Assembly: GCA_025266875.1 (NCBI GenBank)
Contig: JALLLT010000026.1
Location: forward strand, 62,001 to 126,000
From: Fennellomyces sp. T-0311
Taxonomy: Eukaryota; Mucoromycota; Mucoromycetes; Mucorales; Lichtheimiaceae
DNA: 64,000 bases
Reading direction: 5' to 3'
Positions 37,663 through 49,394 of the stretch are shown in pieces. Under the pieces are notes generated by a model. That model did no database searches and had not been told where the DNA came from. It worked only from the letters and a program-made list of their open reading frames with translations. Both the position numbers and the translations under genes were made by a program. Position 1 is the stretch's first letter, and each line of letters begins with the position of its first letter.

Positions 37663-37845
37663 ATACCAGTTGTTGGATATAGATGCGCTTTTGCACAGTG
37701 TATGCTATAGAAAGAGAGGGAGAAAAGATCAAAACGGGGTGGCAACCTTTACAATAACGGATAGGATGAGGAAGAGAGAGGGCGAGGGTTACAAAAATGC
37801 ATTATGTATATATATATATTGTTTTCACGTTTTTTTATGTTTTTT

Positions 37846-39054
37846 TTAGAAGGAGGACTCTTCTGCCCACCCAAAACCCAGTGGCAGACTCTGATGTCTC
37901 CATAGATAATTCTGGTCCATGACAGAAGAGGATGAAGAGATGGATGAAGAGTTGAAAAACCGAGTGATCTGGCACAGGGTCTCGTCCAGGCTGGCAATGT
38001 TGAACAGTTCATGTCTCAGGTCGGCCGTCAGTCCACGAATGGAATGTCGCAGGATAACCGTTGCCTGCATTCCCTCCGTAAAGTCGCTGCACTGGATCCA
38101 GCTGTTGTCGCCGTTCTCCATAAAGAACAGCGGCGCTTCGGTCAGGTCCACGTGGATGTCCGCAGAGACGTTGTCGGGAAGACTGTTGATCTCGATCGAG
38201 GCAATGATATCGAAGGATATCACCATCTTGAAATGATAATCGCTGTCGCGAATGTGCCATGCGAATGTGCGATCGGTCGAGTTGTAGTAACAGAGCAGAT
38301 CTTGGTGCGTGATCTTCATACGATGCCAACTGCCCACCGTGAGCGTGTTGGCGGTGATCAGCCCGCTGCCCGGCTCGGCCGTCAGAGAGACGTCGTGTAT
38401 TACCGGCGCAGGCTCGCTATCTTAAAAATAATCAAATGATGTGCATCAATATAAATTAACTGGCCTGGCCCGCAGCAAGAGCAACTTACCTATTCGTCTG
38501 AACCTCATGTCATCATCGGGGTAACCAAGACCAGACTCGGTTGGCATGATGTAGAGAGGTAACGATGGTGTGGTGGCGGTGAAGGGAGGTGGTGGTGGTG
38601 GCGGTGGTGCAGCAGCAAAAGCAGGAGGAAATGTGGGTGGTGGAGGAGGAGGTGGAGGAGCTGACACAACATCGGAACTCCATGCACGTTGTATTGGAAC
38701 CTTTGGTGCTTGAGACCTGCGCGGATACCAATAAGGCTGTTGTTGATGGACATAGGCTGCTGCTTCTGCATACAGTCGGGCTTTGGCGGCTTCTTGTTCT
38801 TCCCGCATAAGTGCCCGTTTCTGCAACATCTTGACTTTGGCTCGTCGGTTCTGGAACCAGATTTGGATCGATCGTTCCGGCATTTGGAGCTTTTGCGCTA
38901 ATTGCTTGCGCATCTTGCTGTCCGGTGTCGCGCTAATGGCAAACGTTTCTTCCAAAATAGTCAGCTGCGACGGCGTAACGCGAGTGCGCTTTTTCGGTTG
39001 AGAGGATGAGGAGTTGTTTATAGCGGTGGCGAGTGGAGATGGACTGAGGCTCAT
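37846..39054 (-). CDS. Homeobox transcription factor (Phx1/Pho2-like)
   Basis: Exons 38490-39054 and 37846-38420 give 379 residues. The homeodomain lies at about residues 20-80: KKRTRVTPSQLTILEETFAI, RKQLAQKLQMPERSIQIWFQ and NRRAKVKM, with the recognition-helix residues I47, Q50 and N51 in IQIWFQNRR. A Gln/Tyr stretch and two polyproline runs (eight or nine Pro each) follow. The C-terminal 200 residues form an unrelated compact region (VGSWHRMKITHQDLLCYYN, FKMVISFDIIASIEINSLP, SWIQCSDFTEGMQATVILRH) of the kind seen after fungal Phx1-type homeodomains, ending in a Ser-rich tail. A nuclear regulator is certain; the pathway is unknown. GA-rich tracts lie upstream (39119-39140, 39180-39194). Confidence 0.9.
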
Positions 39055-39117
39055 GATGAATTTGGTAAGAGGGAATAAAAGGAGTGTAAAGGAATGACTG
39101 TATAACGGCGTTTTTTA

Positions 39118-39194
39118 ATGGAGAGAGAGAGAGAGAGAGGAGAAAAGGAGTGGCTACAACAGAGTCATAAAGAAAGAGAAGAGAGAGAGAGAGA
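39118..39194. repeat. (GA)n microsatellite tracts upstream of the homeobox gene
   Basis: Two GA runs of about 22 and 15 nt within 140 bp of the homeobox start codon, probably in its 5' leader. Confidence 0.85.
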
Positions 39195-39860
39195 GTAATT
39201 TGTGAAAGAACAGAGGGAATGGGTGGCGCTAAAAAGCGTAATCTTTGTTGTAACCTTCAAGTTCGCGTGACACAGGGGGAAGTAAACGAGGGCCCGCCAC
39301 ACTGGTTTAAAAAAAATTGATTGTCTTTTGGCAGCGTAATCATATGCAGTAAACCGATCATCCAGAAACTTCACCTCATTATATTTAGACAGTCCATTTG
39401 GCTCACCCTGCCTATCCTTTTGACCCCTGAACTCGCTGACTTGACAAGGCCCGCCTGAAGCGGGCAGCGGAGCATAGTAGACTCTTAATTACTTGAGTGA
39501 TAATTTTAGAATAAAGCGATCGGCTCACCCTGCTTTTTCCCGCAGAACCAGTCGATGCCTATTGCCTTGTTCGTTTATGCCTCGAGTGCTCGAGTGTGTC
39601 ACTCCAATTCCCGTGGTAAATGTCTGTGACTTTTTCTTCACATGTCATGGAAACTTCATTACCGTAGCAACGGTTACCATAGGGAAAAAAAGGTAACATG
39701 AAAAAAAGTGCCCCTCCCAAAAAGTGCCCCCCCCTCCCCGAGTGTGACGGCGTTTTTTTGTGAGAGAAAATGCGCCCTGTATCCGAAATTCAGGTGCACC
39801 TCTAGATACAGTCCACTGAGTGTAATTTCACGTTTTCGCGTTTCTCGATTCTTGCGCCGA
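39195..39860. other. Intergenic region with hairpins
   Basis: Contains the inverted repeat GCCCGCCTGAAGCGGGC (39451-39467) and two copies of GGCTCACCCTGC (39401 and 39524) about 120 bp apart. No gene was recognised. Confidence 0.5.
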
Positions 39861-39867
39861 ATAACAA

Positions 39868-42402
39868 AATGTCGAATTTCATGGCACATGTCAACTGCGA
39901 TCTCTCTGTCGATCTTCTCTCTTCTGACGCTGAAACTGAAAGTGCAGCGGATTCCGAGACTGAATCCATGCCGAGCAACAAGTCTCTATATGTCACGTAC
40001 TTTCTGAAAAAAATTCCTGTTGGATAGCTACGAGGAAACAGCGCCTGCGTACTATAACTCTGAGAAAAAGAAGTAAGTGCCTTGGATGACATTCACTAGA
40101 TTACGAAAAGACTAAGCGATTTAAAGCTCACAGGTATGAGCGCTTTACATTGGACATTGGCTGGTCAATGAAAAAAGTCAACGGGCCGAAAAAGCTGGCA
40201 AACAACGTGCATCATTACAAGAAAAAGTGTAATGATGCATTATACTGTGCGCACGAGGCATGTAGACTTAAAGACACACACTTACGCCCTGGACATGACG
40301 AAAAAACTACGATGGCGATTCGTGAGAAAGGGTGTTACGAATGTGGCAGCGTGTTGGAGCATATTCCTTATGACGTCGAGGCTTCTTAATTCTTCAGGAT
40401 TGACAAGTGCAATGTGAAGCAAACGGCAGACACACTCATAAGAAGTATCTGGCCAAGCATCTTTCTGAGAAGGAAAAAGAAAAGCTTATGACGAGAATAC
40501 GAAGCGATCCAACAGTGACGCCAACAGCTGCCATACAGGGCACGGTGAAAAAAGAAAGCACGAAAACAGCGCCAAGTGGCACGATCAACCCAGTCCTTAG
40601 CAATCATGATATCGCGGAATACCATATGAACAAAGTGCGCGACCAGCAAGACATCCCAAGGAAGCTTACATTTCTCAGCGAGTTTGGAACAATGATGAAG
40701 GAGTATCCCGAATACTTTCTTCGTGCAAATGTCTTGCCTGGCTCGTTCTTTGTTGGATATCGTTCCCCACTTGTCAAGGAGTTTGTCAACTTCCAAACAT
40801 TCCCAACAGTGACTGATGTCACTTTCAAGGCAATTGAAAAAGGCTACTACCTCTGCACCACAGTCCTGTACATTCGACAGCTCAAAAAGCATGCTGTGAT
40901 TTTCCAGGCTGTCATGAACGGCAATTTCTCTCAGTCCTTTTTTGCGTTCATGAACGACTACAAATTGAGGTTCGACGGACAGAATTCATTTCTTGGGACG
41001 ATGTTGGATTTCTCTATGGCGCAGAAGAATGGATTTCTAAAGGCATTACAGCATACACCGGGAAAACTGATGGATCACGATTTGTCAAAGGGTGCTACAT
41101 GCATTGAATGCAATCTGTACAACGTGTCAGCAGTAACCACCGAACTGTGCCGCCTGAAAGATCCGAGCGGTTTTGGGAATTGACGAGGATCATCAGAACA
41201 ACTGAGGATGCCGACGAATTCTGTCACAAGCTGTGGAGAACTGGTTTCGGATGACCATCATGCTTTTAATTGGCTTAAATGGTGGCTTCAACCGTCTATA
41301 AGCAGCATGATATTCCGACATCGCTCACCTATGAACCCACCTCTACGAAACCATCCGTCACGTACAACAAATGCTGTCGAGGCCTACCACAGAGACCTCT
41401 ATCGTAACATTGTCGAGTATCCTGGCTTAACTCTAGGTCTTCGCCATGCCCTCGATTATATCGCGACAGCTGAGAGCTCCTTGAAGAATTATCAAGAGTA
41501 GGTGCTACGACCTACCTACGATAGAGTACCTCGACAGAAAGCAAAGCGACGTCCAAGGTTCAAAAAGTATTTTAACGATGGACGTCCACCGGATGTAGCG
41601 AGTCAGCTGGTTGATACAGTTGCCTCTGTGCATGATGGGTTAAATCTGTCTTACTATGAGGATGATAGCGAAGTACCAAAGGTTGAGCCCAGTACGCAAG
41701 ACACGAAATCCAGCAAACGTAGGCACGCTCGTAGCTGGCGCGGTAACGACGGTGATAATGGGTTCTTAAAAGAAGATATTGAATATATCCACAACGAAGA
41801 AGACAAACTACACTTCGTTGATGAACGGGCCTGGGATAGAGCAACGCCTTCATGAAATTCTCGGCCATGACATACCATTATCCAAAGAAAACGCTTCTGA
41901 GGCCCCCAGCAATACTGCGAAGGAAAACCTAGAGGCCAAAGAAATGGGAGACCATGCTGGTGAAAAGAAGAAAAGGAAGAAAAGACGAGCGCCTGAGTAC
42001 AACAAGGAAGATCTGTGGCCCAAAAGGCCAAACAACAGAAGTAAAACAAGGTAAATTTAATTTTAAGTGTATACCGCACCGAATACTTAAATCATCAATG
42101 CTAGATTTGTTCATACAGATATACCAGACGATTGTTCGACTGGTATCAAAAATATCAAAGCAGATGGGTTCTGCGGATATCATGGACTTATGTTACAGTT
42201 GTTGGGAGATCAGGATAAACATATGGAGCTTAAGGAAAAGATGCTGAACCACCTGCTCCGTAATCATGGTTTCTATCTTAATTGCTTGTTCAATGGACGC
42301 GTGAATAAGATGAAAAGCACGATCGAGAGACTGGAGTACGGCAATACTCCAGATACAGCACACGTTACCTTTTTTCATGTTAGTTACCCAAAAAAAATAT
42401 AG
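39868..42402 (+). pseudogene. MULE-type transposase fused to an OTU-like protease, frameshifted
   Basis: Conserved text runs through several frames. First SDAETESAADSETES and SYEETAPAYYNSEKKK; then a zinc-cluster region IGWSMKKVNGPKKLANNVHH, CNDALYCAHEACRLKDTH, CYECGSVLEHIPYD; then the MULE RNase H-like core TVTDVTFKAIEKGYYLC (first D), FQAVMNGNFSQSFFAFMNDY, TMLDFSMAQKNGFLKAL (second D) and HPSRTTNAVEAYHRDLYRNI. The last part, ADGFCGYHGLMLQLLGDQDK with HMELKEKMLNHLLRNHGFYL, is an OTU-like cysteine protease core. Stops and frame changes occur near 40020, 40388, 41182, 41501 and 41855. Terminal inverted repeats were not found. Confidence 0.7.
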
Positions 42403-43179
42403 GAGGCAAAGAAGCCGTCCAGCTCTCTCTCTCGTTTCCCCATGTATGTATGTATGTGTGTGTGTGTGTGTGTGTGCGTATAATGTGTCAACAGATCAAA
42501 TACTTTTAGGGAAAAATATACAATTCCTCCCTGAATTCCTTTCTTTTTGGACATTTGTTATCTATAACCAAAAGGAAACAATGCTAGCGCACGGCCGATC
42601 GCCACGCTACTCGATTCAAACATGAAATCAGCAATTCCTCATTCCAGCAACAATGTGGCGATTGTCAGCTATTTTTTCTATTTTATGTAAAATAGACTGG
42701 CAAAGATGTATAAAAAAGAAGGGAGGGGTGAAAGTGAAGTAAAGGGAGGAGGGTTCAAATGAGAGAAAGGGAGCAAAAGAAAAAGCTCAGCCCCGAACAT
42801 GTGATGGCAGCAGGTCAGATAAAATGTTCACAGACCATTATCTGCGCAAAGAACCTGGTACGACAGTTGATTAAAGCGTGCGGTCAGTAAACGCAAGGCA
42901 TTAAAAAAAAGAGATTGGCCAAGATGAATGCATAAGGCGGTTGTACAGGAAAGTACTGTAGCTTAATTGATTTGACCCAGTGACGCAAAGTATGGGGGAA
43001 TTGGATATAATATGGTTCCTTCTTGAAAGAGATCCTTAGCGTGGCTCCGATTTCTTTCCTCTTTTTTCTCATTATTATTTGACCACCCCTCTCATTTCTA
43101 CATTTTCACACTCTCTTTCTCTTTTTTGTTTCTACCAGTACTTTTCTTCTTCTTTCTCCCAGCTGCTTTGTACATAATC
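42403..43179. other. Intergenic region upstream of the CC1-box gene
   Basis: Holds a (TG)n run at 42456-42476. The segment before 43180 is pyrimidine-rich with CTCTTTCTC tracts, a likely promoter/5' leader. No coding sequence was recognised. Confidence 0.5.
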
Positions 43180-45010
43180 ATGCTTCGTCGCAATACGCCC
43201 CCACCCCTTGCCAACTTGTCACAACAGCAACTCGCCAATACAGAGCCAGTGTCACCCGGAGCAATATCGACAGCATCATTCATGTCGTCGTTCTCGTGGG
43301 TGGCCGACAAATCATCGGCTGAATTGACATCACTACTAAAGAACGCGTACTCGACACTCCGTGAAAAGGACAGAGGTAAAAAAAAAAAAGGGTAAAAAGG
43401 GGATGACGATGGAGAAAGAGGGAAAAAGAGCAAGAGCAAAAAAAAGGGGGGAGGGGGGGCGTGCGTATGCATGCATAAACACGCAGTGTTATATTCAATC
43501 AGGTCATTGTTGAAAAAAAAGTAACACTTGAATTATTTTTTTCTCGTCAGACCTCGCACTAGCTGCCGAAATCGGAAAGTCTCTCCTAGAAAACAACATG
43601 TGCCTGAAGTCAAGGTACGAAGATTTACTTGAACAAGTGAATCAATGCAACCAAAGTTTGCCATCACCGTCGATCGATGATGGGTGGGACAGCGCGAACG
43701 GGAGTCAAGACGACGATGATGAACAAGACGCGATGCGACTGATATCCAATCAAAATGCGCGTGAAGCACTGATTGAAGCACTTGAACGCAAGAACGCCGA
43801 GATGCAAAACATGCTAGACAACGCATTGAACGAATCCGCTGCGACCGGACAGGCAAACGAAAAGCAGATCAAAAAGCTGCACTACGAAATCGAACTTTTG
43901 AGAAGCAATCTCGACTGCGCAGCTCAAAAGATTCAAGAACTGGAAGACGCCCGGAACGCTCGGCAGGAACGAGCAAGACAGTCGCCTGGTAACTACGACG
44001 ATCCATCGCCCTTGTGTAACATAGACGAAGACCAGCTATTTGCCGAAGAACTGGCCGAAAAAATGGCGCAGATGCGAACAGAAAACGATCAACTTGTCTA
44101 TGCCAAGCAGGCCATTGAACAGAAATTGGAAACGGCCCTTGTCGATTTGAACAATTTGCGAGACCAGTTTCATCAGTTCCAATTCACGCAGCAAGGATAC
44201 GATAATCTGCAAGAAGCTTATCAACGCCAATTCAAACACATCGAGGAACTCAATACCAGTCTGGAAGAGCATCGCACGATTTTATCACGGTTACGGGATC
44301 GCGGCATTGGCTGGTCACCGAAACCATCCCCATCACCAAGCGAATACGGTGGCGTAGTGACATCGCCAGTGCAACCAAAAACACTATCCCCATGCACCCT
44401 GCAAGATTTGCGCATGACTACTCCAAAGCAAAGTTTACTGGGCGAATTGGAAAATGCATGGTTCAGAAATCTTCAACAAAAACAAGACTCTTGTTCATCA
44501 GCAGCAAGTTCGGATTCCAACGACTCGTGTTTGTCTTCCTTGACAAAGCTGCGTGACGACGTTGCAAGTCTGACCGAGCAGAATCTGGCATCATTTTACA
44601 GAGCACCGGCCGAGTACGCTCTCGAAAGCCTCGTGACGACCGGTTTCAAGGAGAACTCGATTATTCAGGAGGCAGCACGTTACATCAAAGGAAGCGTCAA
44701 AAGCGGTGGCAGCAATATCGATCTTTTTTCCCCAACAGGAAGTATTTACGCCGCTCACGATCTGTACCCGCGCATTTCTTCCGAGCTCCTCCTCACATCA
44801 TTTGACTGTCGTTACAGCAGACGTGCTTCTGATTATTATTCAGAAACAGACCTATTTGCCGATATGCCATCTGGATTGGTCGGTCGCACATGCTGGATCC
44901 TGCGCTGTCTGTTCCGTGCACTGTTGCAATGGTGTCGCTTTTCATTTATCCTTATGGCTGCAATCCTGATTAATCTCTGGCAAGGTCCAGATGCAATCAT
45001 GGAGAAGTAG
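43180..45010 (+). CDS. CC1-box coiled-coil protein with C-terminal membrane anchor
   Basis: Exons 43180-43375 and 43551-45010 give 551 residues. Residues 66-95 read DLALAAEIGKSLLENN then LKSRYEDLLEQV; AAEIGKSLL matches the AAxxGxxLL CC1 box by which BICD, BICDR and Spindly adaptors bind the dynein light-intermediate chain. Long coiled coils follow (about 120-180 and 215-300), then a Ser/Pro-rich linker, a second predicted helix around 370-400, and a hydrophobic C-terminal segment near 526-543 (WCRFSFILMAAILINLW) with an eight-residue tail, as in tail-anchored proteins. A membrane-bound dynein-dynactin adaptor is the inference. I know no named fungal family with this layout. Confidence 0.8.
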
Positions 45011-45125
45011 TCTTCTCCCTCTCGTTTCTCTCACATCTCTCTCACCCCCGCCGCCATTTTTCATCCTTTTTTTTAAAGTTAGGTACATAATAATTATAAC
45101 TTGTATGTAGTACTGCTGTATTTGC

Positions 45126-45152
45126 CACCATCCACACACACACACACACACA
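45126..45152. repeat. (CA)n microsatellite
   Basis: About ten CA units downstream of the CC1-box gene. Confidence 0.85.
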
Positions 45153-45268
45153 ACAATAACAAAGATTCACGCTAAAGCTTCGTAACATGTGTGCATTCTT
45201 CTTCTCCTTCACTCCGAAATACAGTCCGGGTATCCGTCTTTACTCTCACTCCCTTTTTCGCAAGCATT

Positions 45269-46113
45269 TTACTGAACCATCATATCCTAATTCGGGCACA
45301 CAAACACACACAATTTAATTAGTTCCATGCATCTTTCTCGGGTGCACCCAAATACACGCACCTGGTCAGTCTGGCCCGCCACCGGATCGCTCTGCTGTGG
45401 GTTCGACCTATACAATATATAAACTCAGTGACCCAATCACACACACTTGCTTTGCTTCCATGGTTACCAATTGATCGTGTATCTAAGGTAACGACAATCA
45501 GTACTCAACTTTGCGCGTTTGACGCATTTTCTTACCTGGTCACCTTTGGCTTGTCCGACAGAATATTTCGTTGTAATTTATCGATCTGCACCTGCTCTGG
45601 GGGAGCATCACGGAGAGCTTCATCCACGTATTCATTGTTGACATAGTATCCGACACGAACAAATTCTTTGTCTCTGTACAAGCAGCTTAATAGCACCACG
45701 GTAACTTCCAAAAGGTCGTTTTGCGGTAGGAGTTCTAGTTTAGGTGGGCCAGCCTTTTGTGCATGTCCCTTCTTTTTTAGCATCATTTGTGTGTGTATGT
45801 GTGTGTCTACGCGTAATTACCGAAAACACAAACTTGTTCACGCCTACAGGAATGGGTCCAACCATAATCGAATCAAGCACTTGATCGTATTCTTGACTTT
45901 CCGCAGAACCGACATAAATCATACGCCACTCCAGATCTGTAATTGTGACAAGTTAGGTTTTTTTTTCAATGGCTATTGCTGCGTAAAATAAGATGAAAAC
46001 TTGCCATCCTCAAGTTCAGCGTTGCATTCAAAGGTGATTTCGAATTGGAGTGGACTGGTGATGGACGAAGGGTTGTCCAATACATTAATATTTAAAATGT
46101 TGACCAGAGACAT
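45269..46113 (-). CDS. ASF1: Histone chaperone ASF1
   Basis: Exons 46005-46113, 45821-45936, 45536-45753, 45468-45482, 45362-45407 and 45269-45286 give 173 residues. The immunoglobulin-like core is complete: [106 protein letters not shown] (with the histone-contact V94-like and Y112-like region) and VTRYTINW. It binds H3-H4 and hands them to CAF-1 or HIRA. The usual acidic tail is replaced by a short polar tail of about 20 residues ending DMMVQ. Intron 1 (45937-46004) uses a GC donor (GCAAGT), and exon 4 is a 15-nt microexon. Stopping at TGG-TAA instead of splicing at 45467 would give a 153-residue core. Confidence 0.93.
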
Positions 46114-48060
46114 GGTTGCCTGGAGTGTAAAAAAAAGGAACGCGAACTTTTGGGTTTTTTGTCGCGAGAAATAGCCTACCCGACGCGTGGTGACTGTAAT
46201 TTCGGTAGAGCCATGAAGCCGATATTAAAAGAGAGCCTTCATTTAGTAGCGCAGGATCTAACCTATCTAGTGCATCCTAAAAATATACAATGAAAGTTAA
46301 TGTCACATGGACGGTGTTGCCCATTCATAGTCTGAATCCCATCACGAACAAGAAGCTGATGGTTAGCTCCAATGCTTTTCAAGTATAGGTGCATTCATTA
46401 GACATATCCTAATTCGTATCTGTCCCAGCCAAATACGAATCAAACACATTTGCAACTACGTGTACGTTCGTCTCTACATAGTCCTATATATCATCAACTT
46501 GACCTAGAAAGACAAACTAACATGTGTAAGTGGGGAGGAACGCGTTCATGTACATCAGAGCAGCGTAAGCACCGTCAAGTAATCGCAACGGTAGTGCCAC
46601 TGGAGTTCGAACATTATCAGAATCTGTGACCCCTGTCTCCTTTCATCAAGCCATAACACATTCATTGCTTGCGTGCTTCCAATAACCTAGCATTAACTGT
46701 TTCAGCTTGTATAATAGTCACTTTGATCAACGATCGATAGCTCAAGCAGTCCATCTTCTCAATACTCTTCTCGTTAAAAGTAGTGCATCATCTTGTACGA
46801 GCCATGTAATAAGAAGAAAAGGACATAAATACTGTGCATCTTGGATATGCATGATGTCAGATCAGTAGATAGATCATCAATGGGCAGCTATATACATGAT
46901 CCTCGGATAGAGGAATAAAATTCTCCAATTCCATTTTTTTTTTTTTTGAAAAAACTGCTTGGTGCTTTTTCAGTCTCGTAATCTTCAATTATATCTTTAT
47001 GACTTGTCAGTTTTCGAGTGAGAAATATAGTTTTAGAATTGTTATCACGATCACTGCGTATATCTGTCATCTCTTGCGTTGCCATATTGGCTGGAAAGTT
47101 GACTGCTTTTCAAAACTATGGATCAGAAACACTTTTCCTAGCTACCGCGACCTTCTTGCCCTGATGTCTTGGATTTCCTTTGTAGCAGAACGACGTTTGC
47201 TTTAGCAGCATGTCATTATCGGGATCCACATTATTCGAGCCATGAATATACCGCTAAAACTCATAGCTCAAGATGTTTGCTTTTGTCCTTGAAAGCTCTT
47301 GGCTGGGGAAAAAGACTTCTGGATCGTGGTGATAAAATTGTTCAGGCGTGCTATACCTTCAGCGATTGACTTATGATCTTGACCCGTCGGGACACATCAT
47401 TATGATAGGTTCATGTAGGTGTCGGCGAGTACTAGCAAAATAATAGGATCCAGAGGGATATAAAATGCAAGTAGAAATAATAGGTAAGCAATAAATAGCT
47501 TGTATCTCGACACCATTGCAGCTAGTCATGATATTTCCGATTTTATCGTTCACCTTATAGCTCAAGAAGACCGTGCACCTCAAAAAGGAGGTACGCTCTC
47601 CTTTAAATTCTGGAATCAAAGCAACAGACCAAAAGATAACTATGTATTCTATTCAATGTACTCAGACATGGCATCAGCTTCCTTCACTAATATATATACA
47701 AATCTGTACCCCAAGAAAGCGGTCGCATACCTATAGGGACAGGTCAACTAGCCTTTCAAACAAAATCCGAACTTTTTTCAACTATATTAAATGTACGCAA
47801 TTCTGTCGATCCATAATGATCTTTGGACATAAGATTCGAATCAAAGTGCAACTCTTAGACAAGCACATGGGTTGTTTATCACCGATATAGCGCAGGGGCA
47901 ACGTAAAATAGAATTATTGCAGTAAGAATACCATGTGTGTATACCGACGCTTGCCCCGCGGTTGATAAATCAGCAACGTTTAAGTACTAATAATGATAAA
48001 GTATTTGGAACTCGAATCGGGTCCGATACTAAAGAGTTGTTTCCCAAGCCATATAAAACT
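46114..48060. other. Intergenic region, mostly repeat-like
   Basis: No conserved gene found. Short frames such as 47500-47736 (plus) lack known motifs. The region between ASF1 and the dispersed repeat copy B looks like old, diverged repeat DNA. Confidence 0.5.
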
Positions 48061-48082
48061 GATATACCACTACTAGTACCAG

Positions 48083-48530
48083 TTATAATAAGAGAAATAG
48101 GAAGGCTGAGCTAACCAAATGCAGTTGTAAGCCTCTGACTTGAGCTTCTTAGAGGGTATAGTCGGGATAATTGAAGTCAAGTTAACTGTTTTATTTCGTT
48201 TGATATTTCGAGGGTATTCATAGGCATCTTTCATTGGGTTCTGGATATCCGATTGCGATAATAACAAATCGTGTCGGAGGCACGTTGCACCTATGAAAGG
48301 GCGTCTCGAGGTAATCCGAGTGTAAGATGAAGGCGAGTAAAACACACAAGTATAATAGAGTAGAAGGCATTCACCATGGAGATCCGAATAGAAAAGAAGA
48401 TTGGGATGTGCAAAATGCACTAAACAATAGAGTAGACACCAGACATAGTGAGCACGTGCTTGCTGGATATGGAATATGGTGACATAGTGAGACAAATGGC
48501 AGAGAAAAATTGTTACAATGTATCCGTCTG
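48083..48530. repeat. Dispersed repeat copy B, uninterrupted
   Basis: Matches copy A at 29211-29288 plus 30168-30545 along its whole length in the same orientation. A 192-codon frame on the minus strand (48073-48651) spans it, but without a recognised motif. In copy A that frame is shorter, so protein-coding status is doubtful. Confidence 0.75.
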
Positions 48531-49394
48531 TTCTTTTGAGGTCGGTCCAAAGAGCCTTACCCCTGTCAAACTGATCGTGTATCTCATTGAATTTGATAAT
48601 TACAACTTGAGCCCGTTGCATGCATATCGACATCTGAATCGAGCAACGCATCAGATATGCAATACGTCATAATGAAGTGAAATATAGCTCTTCATTTTAC
48701 GATATATGGGCCTCTTGGTAAAAATCACGCTGGCACTCTTATCTGCTTGATTTTATGTGTAAAAAAAAACGATGATAATCATTTATCTTGCTGTTTTTAT
48801 TTTTTTTTCATCATTCCCACACTCACCCAAACATTCCAAACGATTTACATACAAATTCCAACATTTTCACTTTAGTACCCCTCTGGTTCAAGCCATTAGT
48901 GTCATTTTCTCGCGGATTCAAGAAAAGCTCATCCTCGTGTGCTCAAAGGCTCATCCGACTATTTGTCTCACTTTGCGCTTTTTACCATGCTCCTTGGCTT
49001 TCTGTCGACGATTCATTTATGGCCGGCGACTACAGTGTCAGCAGCTTCTGTGAACCCGTCGAAAGGCTTTTGTCTGAATGATGTCGCGGCTATCTCTTAC
49101 CAAATAGAAAGCTTTTTTATGGTTTAATAAAAAAAAATTACCCCTGTTCTTGATCTAGTAAGGTAATGCTATATAAACATGCCATATCCTCTTTTCCAAG
49201 CAGTTTTTATGTTGGGTATACAACTACAGCGTTATAACAGCAACCCATACGGGTATTACTATCATAGAACATGATGTAGCAATGTTACATTGGGTCCTAT
49301 ACAGTACAAAAGCTCTCCAAGGCGGTCTACAATAAATGCGAATCATGGCGCTTATATTTCCCAACACATGAAAAAACGGTATACAAATTATATA
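48531..49394. other. Intergenic region downstream of the MFS transporter
   Basis: A pyrimidine-rich stretch precedes small overlapping frames at 48772-49127 (plus), none of which has a known motif or supporting splice pattern. Confidence 0.4.

Noticed and set aside
42449..42476. (TG)n tract considered as Z-DNA-type regulatory element
   Set aside because: Simple microsatellite in non-coding DNA with no neighbouring evidence of function.
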